A DNA stretch of 64,000 nucleotides from Gonocerus acuteangulatus (taxonomy: Eukaryota > Arthropoda > Insecta > Hemiptera > Coreidae), in contig OX328124.1 of NCBI GenBank assembly GCA_946811695.1, positions 25,787,626 through 25,851,625 of the forward strand. Direction: 5' to 3'. The notes under the pieces are model-generated. The model ran no database searches. It was not told the DNA's origin and saw nothing but the letters and a program-made list of their open reading frames with translations. Below are positions 56,919 through 64,000 of the stretch, in pieces (within the stretch, counting starts at the first letter, position 1; each line of letters begins with the position of its first letter). Made by a program: the position numbers and the translations under genes.

Positions 56919-58156
56919 CCGTTGTTATGAGGGGGGGGGGGGGGGAGGATCCTCAGCAGGACCGCCCTTTGTCGGGGCTTTCCTGCCTTCGGCCCTGGCA
57001 CCCGTGCCCGGCTCTGGGGAGACCTCGGTCCTTCCACCTCCCGAAGCAGACGACCATCTTCCACAACCCCACTGTCACTCCTCTCAACTTCCAGGGGTTG
57101 GTCAGGCCTCCCCTCCCCAGAACCAGCCACGGCCTCCCGACCGTCACCTTCCTCTCCCTCCGGAACTTGAGGCCCCTCCACCTCCATCTCATCTTTTTCC
57201 TCCTCCTTCTTCTTCTTAACCCTCACATCTACCCTGTGAAAACCGTGGCATATCTTGCCACCTCTCTCCTGAATTATCTGGAGATGTGAGTCTGGAATGG
57301 ACACAACTAGATACATTCCTCTTGGCAACTCTTTTACCCCTCCTGGAAGTACCTTCCACCTGCCCGTGTCAAGAGCGTTCTGTGCCCTTATATTCTTTAA
57401 TGCACATTCGGCATTCCTGACTGGCTTTGGAATGTAGAACCCAATTATGTTGTACCCCTCTAGAAGCCCAGCATCGCATACTTCTAGGTGGACACCCTCA
57501 AATGGAGTCATCTCCTTTACCTGCCCCTCAAGCCATTCTTTAGAGATCTTATTGATGCAGCTGATCATCAGTGCACCCTCCCTGATCTTAATTGTGTCGA
57601 AGTTCACCAACTTCTCCACATCCGGAACTACCGGATTTGCCTCCGCCATCTTGTCTATCAGTATCGTCTGTAGACGTTCAATGTATTCCTCCGTCAGTGG
57701 ACCATCCGGATATTCCACGTTCCTGAGGGCCACTTTCGTACAGGCCACAGCCGCACTGTAGCTTTGCTCCTCTGTCTTTGGCCTCTTCTTCTCTTTCCTC
57801 TCTGGCGAGGGAGTGAAGTCAGCCTGATCCCTGGGTCTCTTGTTACCCTTGCCCTCATTGTCCTTAGAGGACCCAGCTTCCATCACTACGCGGGCCTTGT
57901 TCCTCAGGCGCATGATGTTTTTCCTTTGAACTCGTGGCATCTTCTTCCACTCGTCCGTCGGAATCCTCCTTAAATATAGAGGCACTTCCACACTCTGACA
58001 AGACTCCTTGTCCTCTTCCTGAGCTAGCCCACCTTCTTGCTCTAAATTTGCCATCTGCCGTATCACGGCTTCCTGGCCATCCTCTGATAATTCAGAGACC
58101 TGGGAATTAGATTCCTCAGGTAACAACGTCATACTTTCTTTTAGTTTGTCATCCAT
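56897..58156 (-). CDS. LOA-type retrotransposon ORF1 protein (DUF4780-like)
   Basis: 419 codons. The N-terminal half is acidic and charged, with a basic patch (KKRPK). The middle and C-terminal half hold VDVRV preceded by ALKNIRAQNALDTGRWKVL and RGMYLVVSIPDSHLQIIQER, resembling the DUF4780 domain found in ORF1 of LOA-like elements. A Lys/Glu run and a Pro run (from a long G/C tract at 56930-56946) follow. No CCHC knuckles are visible, unlike many relatives. Its 3' end overlaps the ORF2 start by 22 nt in another frame. The likely role is RNA binding in the RNP. Confidence 0.7.
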   Translation of the reverse strand: MDDKLKESMTLLPEESNSQVSELSEDGQEAVIRQMANLEQEGGLAQEEDKESCQSVEVPLYLRRIPTDEWKKMPRVQRKNIMRLRNKARVVMEAGSSKDNEGKGNKRPRDQADFTPSPERKEKKRPKTEEQSYSAAVACTKVALRNVEYPDGPLTEEYIERLQTILIDKMAEANPVVPDVEKLVNFDTIKIREGALMISCINKISKEWLEGQVKEMTPFEGVHLEVCDAGLLEGYNIIGFYIPKPVRNAECALKNIRAQNALDTGRWKVLPGGVKELPRGMYLVVSIPDSHLQIIQERGGKICHGFHRVDVRVKKKKEEEKDEMEVEGPQVPEGEEGDGREAVAGSGEGRPDQPLEVERSDSGVVEDGRLLREVEGPRSPQSRARVPGPKAGKPRQRAVLLRILPPPPPHNNGWCVCCR

Positions 58157-58352
58157 CTTGTTCCCACGAGTACGGGGGAGATAAAGGTCACCACAGACAG
58201 AGCCCCCTATGTCTGTGTAAGGCTACAATACAATGGGGTGTCGCCTGGTGCCCCAAGTGGGTCGTTCCAAACACCAATGTTTCAACACCCGGTGCCATCC
58301 ATCCCTCAGCACGAGCTCCCTCGACCTTGGATTAGGTGTACCTGAAAAAAAA

Positions 58353-58383
<31 letters not shown>

Positions 58384-58798
58384 GGGGGTGCGTGGGTTAT
58401 GGGAATCACGCACCCGGAGAGAGATTGGGATGGAGTTAGGACTGCAGGTTGGGATAAGTAAGGACAGGGTATGTTTAGGTAAGGTAAGAGAGGTCCCCAG
58501 GACCTCCCAGTTGGCTTTTAAGGCGGCCGCCATCGCCTTGACACAGCGTCTTCATCGAGCCTGTGCGCATTTCAGTTGATTCACCGCACCACCAGTGAAC
58601 CACGCACGCTCTCTGAACACTGCCGCAGCTGGTTCGCGTAGCCACTGGCCAATTGGAGTTCAGAACTTCTGAAACTCCCTCCCCTTATCCACCACCTTGG
58701 GGACGCGCCGGGTCGCCTGCAGCTCGGCACCAAACCAATTTAGGAGAGATAAAATCCCGTCCAGGTCAGGTTGGTACATCCCGGACTCACCATAACAT

Positions 58799-59877
58799 CA
58801 CATTCAAAAAAAACTCAGAGGAAGATCAAGAATATTTTTATCCGAGGAATTTGGGAAAATACTTATAAGAAGAGTCCACGATCATTATGGGCACGTTGGT
58901 ATCGCACAAATGAAGGACATTATAAGACCATTTTATTATTTTGTTAACTTTGACCGGCTTATAAACAGTTTTTGCAGAAGTTGTCCAATATGCATGGAAA
59001 ATAAAGTCCGGAGAGGAAGACCCATCGGTCTGATGTCGAAACTCCTCCTGCTGTTGAACCATTCGAGATCATGTCCATAGATACGGTCGGAGGATTTGGA
59101 AGAAATAGATCGCCGAAAAGTTACTTGCACGTATTGGTCGATCACTTTACTCGATATGCATGGATCTCCAACAGTACGGTACAATCTGCAGTAGAATTTA
59201 TAAGGCTTATTGATTCAGTTGCCAAACACAACAAGATACGAATGATTTTGGCCGACCAGTATTCTGGTTTGAAATCGGGCGAACTAAAGAAGTACTTGCA
59301 CAAAATGGGAACGACATTAGTTTTCACCTCTGTAGATTGCCCTCAGTCAAATGGACTTAACGAGAGACTCAATCAGACTCTGGTTAATAGAATCAGATGC
59401 AAGCTGAATGGTAATGGAGAAAAACGAGCATGGCCGAGCGTAGCACAAGAGTGTGTGAAGGAATATAATAGGACCATCCATAGTTCAACTAAATTTGAAC
59501 CGCAATATTTGCTAACTGGGAAAAAGTCAACCATCTCTCCGATTAATATTCCTAATCAAGAAAATCTTCAAAAAGACAGAGAAGCAGCCTTTTTAAATTC
59601 CATGAAAAGTTTTGAAATCAATAAGGTCAGATTTGACAAAAATAAGGAAAATCACGCATTTAAAGTTGGAGACCTGGTCTACATCGAAAATGGTAGCAAA
59701 TTAAATCGCCGGAAGATGGATAAAGTGAGAATCGGGCCATTCCCTATTCTTCGTCGAATTTCATCATCAATGTATGAAGTTGGCTGTGGAAGAAGAAGGA
59801 AATTTTTAAACTATTTCCATAGTTCTAAATTGTCACTTTATTCCGGTGAAAAAGTGACTTCAGGGGGGGAGGTGTAA
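58799..59877 (+). pseudogene. Gypsy-type integrase, frameshifted
   Basis: The zinc-binding part (VHDHYGHVGIAQMKD...CRSCPICMENK, an HHCC finger) is in one frame at 58860-58990. The catalytic core is in another frame from 59071: SIDTVGGFG, LADQYSG and SNGLNERLNQT form an intact D,D(35)E triad. A single-base frame change lies near 59040. A C-terminal GPFPILRRISSSMYEVGCG segment follows. The TAA (59875-59877) lies within the first bases of the LTR. Roughly 100 or more codons between RNase H and this point are missing. Confidence 0.85.
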
Positions 59878-60186
59878 AGTTCCTTCACTCTAGGACTATA
59901 TCATGAAGGCATGTGATCATGCAGGCAGTGGGTCTATTTAGATAGGCAGTGTATATCTGTGTGTTGGAACATGTGTTCAGAACAGTACAAGAGTTAGATT
60001 GTTATAATGCTAAGTTATGAGTTATGGACTTTGTAATTTAATTATTCTTTACAGGTATGTATTTTGGTTACCGCTAATGATTGTTATTATTGTTGTTTGT
60101 TTATTATAATATATTTATGTATTCTTTACAGAATAATAAAATCTAGTTACTGAGAGATTTGAAAAGAACTTGTTATCTATTGTTAC

Positions 60187-60187
<1 letters not shown>
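59861..60187 (+). mobile_element. Gypsy 3' polypurine tract and LTR
   Basis: The purine tract CAGGGGGGGAGG at 59861-59872 precedes a putative LTR from TGTAAAG (59873) to TTACA (60187), 315 bp, with matching TGTAA/TTACA ends and AATAAA near 60134. It is followed by (TA)n. No 5' LTR is in the window to confirm it. Confidence 0.65.

Positions 60188-60189
<2 letters not shown>

Positions 60190-60239
<50 letters not shown>
60190..60239. repeat. (TA)n microsatellite
   Basis: TA run directly after the gypsy LTR. Confidence 0.95.
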
Positions 60240-60240
<1 letters not shown>

Positions 60241-60291
60241 CAGGCACATTATTCACATGCACCACGCATGAGTGTGGTGAGTACTATCTTT

Positions 60292-60294
<3 letters not shown>

Positions 60295-60336
<42 letters not shown>
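60295..60336. repeat. (TA)n microsatellite, tail of S2 SINE
   Basis: TA run abutting the CAGCCCCGTAACAGGCCAC end of the minus-strand S2 SINE, as at 47666. Confidence 0.9.
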
Positions 60337-60339
<3 letters not shown>

Positions 60340-60592
60340 CCCCGTAACAGGCCACATGGGCCCAGAGGGGTAAATACCGTAGAGTTATCTGATTCCTGGC
60401 CATACGGCACACCTTCACAATTAATTAAAAGGCTAGGGACGATCTGAAGCCCAAGACCAAGATTGTGTTTCTTGTTTTGTCGATTGACAAAACAAGAAGA
60501 CTAAAATCCATAGTGTGCGCTCGGCTTTTGAACCTGGGTCCTCCAGTTCATTAATCGAGGGCTCTACCATGGACTAACCTCAGCGGTATATA
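60337..60592 (-). mobile_element. tRNA-derived SINE, S2 family
   Basis: On the minus strand the head is GAGGTTAGTCCATGGTAGAG with B-box-like GGTTCAAAAGCC. The end is GTGGCCTGTTACGGGGCTG then (AT)n. Internal deletions and a CTTGTTTTGTC palindrome distinguish it from the 47-48 kb copy. Confidence 0.7.
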
Positions 60593-60629
60593 TATAGTTT
60601 TCTTTAGTATATTTTATATTCATATTTGT

Positions 60630-60700
60630 TTTCAGCCCTGAAGAAGTCTTGAATGTCAGGTCAACACTTTGGCAGAAATACAAGGAATTATATTTATAAA
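60630..60700 (+). other. Degenerate Penelope-type end motif
   Basis: CAGCCCTGAAGAAGTCTTG followed by a GGCAGAAATAC block resembles decayed CTGANGA...GAAA ends of Penelope-like elements. No stems that I can confirm. Confidence 0.25.
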
Positions 60701-61190
60701 ATTTAGTTTTATTCAACAAACGATCGAACCCCGATTTCGCGATCTTAATTTAGTAACTACTGTCTAATTGATCCTGACATAGCTACATTAATGGGTACGA
60801 AGTCAATCCCGTTATGATGAACGTCCTCCGATCGTGCTTACACGGAGGGATCGACAATTAAAGGTTTTGGTTGAATGACGGGGGGTCCGCACCCCCTATC
60901 AGCTGGCTGCTCCGATAAGCTCAGCGGATGTGGCGTCCATTGTGGCACGTTCTGATTGATCATCCTCGTTGGGACGTTTCGGGTCTTTTATCTTTTTCAT
61001 ACAGCACCTGTTATCATCAGGGTAGGCTCGACAGTTCGTCCAAATTGTTTTTTTTTTTACTATAATTGTTTACATTTTCATACAATAGAAATGTCAATAT
61101 ATTATTAGGGATTATGTGTTGAAATCGCCAGGTTCATAGGCATATGAAATAAAGCTTTAAATGTTGGTTGGGTTGCTCACTACAGCTATA
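60701..61190. other. Intergenic, nothing recognised
   Basis: Mixed composition; no ORF, RNA or repeat boundary that I can support. Confidence 0.5.
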
Positions 61191-61216
61191 AAAGGTACTT
61201 ACGTATTAGTTGCACC

Positions 61217-61680
61217 GGTTGTTTCCCGCATATGATTTTGGGCACAACAAAAAAAAAAAACTCAGTAAAAGTGAGCATTTTATAGGGTACTTACGTATTA
61301 GTTGCACCGATCTCGAGAACTGGCTCCCGTTCAGGGTCACGCTTAGTGATCCAGATCATGAAATGACAACTCAAATGAAGTTATCTCCATTATCAGCGAA
61401 TTTCTATTGGTCCACCCCTATGGGGAATTTCATTGGTTGTTCTTTCATCCGTTCTAATGTTCATTGTTTTATGTTCACTTGCTGTTAAATTGGTGTTTTT
61501 TACAATTTATTGTTTCTGTTGTTAGTGTTCTTTCTGTTTTAGTGTGTTTGTATTTGTGTCCTTTGTGCGATACAGAATATGCGTGCGATATGGCGACAAC
61601 GAAATAGCAACGAGAATAGAGATCCTTTTGAAGTAATGTTAAATTGCATATCAGCTCATTTTCCACCGAAAACCAGTGAT

Positions 61681-61727
<47 letters not shown>

Positions 61728-62105
61728 ACCAACGAATTGGATTAACTAGAGTTTTGATATAACCTTGAGTGAGCGTAAACGCATAGCAATAATGAAATTG
61801 CTAACATGAGTGCTAATGTTATATAATTTAGGAAATTAGTAGCACTCATGGTAATGCCATAATTGCTTTGCGTTTCCGCTCGCTCAAGGTTGTATCGAAA
61901 CTCTAGTCAATCCAACTCGTTGATAGTATTAATAAATGGTCTTGGTGTCATAAATGGTCGCCATATTGCCTGATCCGGATCACTGACTGGGAGCCTTAAC
62001 GGGAGCCACTTCTCGAGATCGGTGCAACTAGTACATAAGTACCCTATAAAATGCTCACTTTTACTCAGTTTTTTTTGTGCCCAAAATCATATGCGGGAAA
62101 CAACC
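61217..62105. mobile_element. 889-bp foldback element
   Basis: The ends are GGTTGTTTCCCGCATATGAT and its inverse. Arms of ~145 bp include GAGCATTTTATAGGGTAC and CGATCTCGAGAA. A second inverted pair lies within (61728-61800 and 61845-61922), around a short centre and next to (TA)n at 61682-61725. No transposase. Confidence 0.75.
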
Positions 62106-63967
62106 AGCCCTCTGTAAGATTTGATCCGGCCCACAAGACATTTTGAAACCCCAATTAAAAAAAAATATTACACTACTTACTCACACTTACTCAAAACGTG
62201 GAAGATCGAGTGAGATGGGGTTTGTCGCTTGCTCCTGCGGAAGTGAGCTAGCAAGCCGAGTGTCTCATTGATTTCTTGTCGGTATTTAACTAGTTTGTAA
62301 TAATTCCAAATTTTACGATTTAATTATAATCTTGTGCCTATTTTTTTTTATTTCATTGTGTTATTTTAATAAATTGTATTATAATAACATTGTAATATTA
62401 TTTCATATCTGATATCTATCGCTAAAAATTATGAACACTACTTTAAACTCCGATTATTATTTTATTTTTAACCAACATGCCAAAGGTTTCCCATACTTGC
62501 CCTAAATGGAGGTTCGATTCTCACGAGAGGAAGTAGCTTTTCTCCGGAAAGGAACAAACGATAACGATTAGATGTGGTTACTTTTCTTCAAAATGAGTCC
62601 TAAAGGGAAAATCATTTTGGGAATTTGGGATCATTTGGAAAGTAAATAAAAAAAAGAATTATTCATTTTTAGTCACAAATGGTACACTTATTGCGCATAT
62701 GTATTAATTTACGCTACATTTTTACATCAATAATTTGCAACAATGATTCAATGGAGGTCAGAAAAAATTAATACTCTAATCAAAACATTAAAAGCGTTTT
62801 ACCCTTTTAACACATTTCCGCTCTTACTCCATATAATTTCGAGGAGATAAAAAGAGCGGTTTAAATTTGTGTATGTATATATATATTGTGCACTTCCTTG
62901 TTTTATTTTGTGTAGTTTTTTTTGGGGGCAGATCAACATTGCTGTAGGCCTCTGAAAGTTATAAATAAATAGGTACAACAAATAGTTTCCCAACGATTTT
63001 GAGAGAGAAAACTCGCTGATGAGGTAGTGCTAACGAGTTTTGTATGTATGTCTTGTTGTTTATTACTCTGGAATTAATGCGTAAGGTTGGTAAATCCGCC
63101 CAATAAATGTTTGTTATTTATTAAAAAAATAAATCAAATTAAGTATTATCTGTGTTTCTGGCGTATGTAAAGTTTTAATGACAATGTATGACCTGCGTAC
63201 TTTATGATCGAATTGGAACTGGACCTAAAATTTCCTTTTCTCAATAACACGAATATCCGACGGATAAATTTCCGCTACAGGTGAGTTGCTGGTTCTTTTC
63301 TATTGGAGTTTGAAGTTGATAACACTATCAAGGGAAGAACTCTGCCTTGCGGGCTTCTGGCCACTTGAGCCTCAAGATAAGTGGAGAAGGAGGCCGTAGA
63401 AGTTGCTGGAACCAGTCGGCAGAAGGCGTGCCAACTTACCGTGTAACTACATCACCCGGGCAGCGGCAAAAACTTACCCTCCGCAAATAAAATAAAGAAC
63501 TTCCTTTCAGTTCCTTCTTTCTGTGTGCTTAAGGTTGGAATGGTGTGAGGTGCGCAGTTCGAAAGGGTCGGACAGCGGTTAATCGGGGTTTTAAATAACT
63601 CCATTGACCAAATGCTGTTGGACAAGTCCCAAACGGGACATATTCATTATAGACTGTTGTACATCGGAACAGCAGTGAACGGGAGCTTGAAGCTATGCCA
63701 AACATCCCTGGGGCTAGGACTCTCTACCTCCGAAACAATACAACCCCTGTTCTGCCGGTGGGAATTTAGATTAATTCCAATATCCATTCAGTACGACTCC
63801 CCTGCGGTCAGCAAGTCCATATTCAAGAGCCACCTGATATATTTTAGAAATTAAATACTTGCCACATGATGTCTTTATAGAAGCAGGATAGCTGGATTAT
63901 TATTTTTACATTTTTTATACATCTATACATATAATAAAATTCTAACGGATCGCTGAACATGGAGGAT

Positions 63968-64000
<33 letters not shown>
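62106..64000. other. AT-rich right end, no gene recognised
   Basis: Only short unassignable frames. A B-box-like GGTTCGATTCTCACGAG at about 62510 lacks a partner A box. A 35-base A-run closes the window at 63969-63998. Confidence 0.5.

Larger units (their letters stand above)
53386..58798 (-). mobile_element. Near-complete LOA-clade non-LTR retrotransposon
   Basis: Minus-strand order: a long 5' leader (about 58157-58798, with an A/T run at 58344-58384), ORF1 (58156-56897) and ORF2 (56918-53373, one in-frame TGA). ORF2 carries APE endonuclease, RT and RNase H in the LOA order. Base composition is far more GC-rich than the flanks. No 3' UTR, poly(A) or (AAT)n tail is visible at 53386, so the 3' end is missing or very short. 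It lies inside gypsy pol sequence; I could not find a target duplication. Confidence 0.88.

Noticed and set aside
63612..63854. 80-codon ORF near the right edge
   Set aside because: No motif, no splice or promoter context and unremarkable length for chance.

Overview
This window reads as repeat-rich animal nuclear DNA, most likely from an arthropod (probably an insect). The evidence is a spliced gene with GT-AG introns, a LOA-clade non-LTR retrotransposon, gypsy, piggyBac and mariner remnants, tRNA- and 5S-headed SINEs, and many (TA)n tracts. The species cannot be named from the sequence. No prokaryotic gene organisation is present.

Region 1 (1-20.8 kb): the 3' half of a xanthine dehydrogenase gene (XDH, + strand). 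Fifteen exons between 1008 and 20684 join into one uninterrupted 768-codon frame covering the molybdopterin domain. The active-site residues are in place and distinguish it from aldehyde oxidase. Upstream exons (2Fe-2S, FAD) lie off the left edge. The introns carry a Helentron-like element split by a 2-kb foldback element (intron 2), related foldbacks (introns 6 and 8), a deleted piggyBac element with TTAA borders (intron 12), a small MITE, a second Helentron-like element, a SINE and a LINE tail (intron 13), and a 5'-truncated LOA copy with an 11-bp target duplication (intron 14).

Region 2 (21.0-25.5 kb): a 4.5-kb foldback unit with 1.17-kb inverted arms. Its centre holds a smaller foldback, a tRNA-derived SINE, a 5S-derived SINE and MITE-like palindromes.

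Region 3 (25.6-49.4 kb): intergenic repeats. Two non-autonomous families, called H1 and H2 here, dominate. Both start GTCCG...GCAGGA, end in a hairpin followed by CTAA, have matching subterminal inverted repeats and carry an internal microsatellite. One H2 copy contains an array of ~350-bp units that reverses direction in its middle. LINE 3' ends, tRNA-like SINEs, mariner deletion derivatives, a second 5S-like fragment, tandem repeats and a Penelope-like inverted unit with hammerhead-like motifs also occur.

Region 4 (49.4-60.2 kb): a nested stack. An H1 element runs into partial tandem H1 units, then a truncated gypsy pol. A nearly complete LOA-type retrotransposon (ORF1 plus EN-RT-RNase H ORF2 with one in-frame TGA) lies within the gypsy pol, which then resumes with integrase and a 3' LTR.

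Region 5 (60.2-64 kb): SINE, foldback and AT-rich sequence with no recognised gene. The only host gene I can support is XDH.
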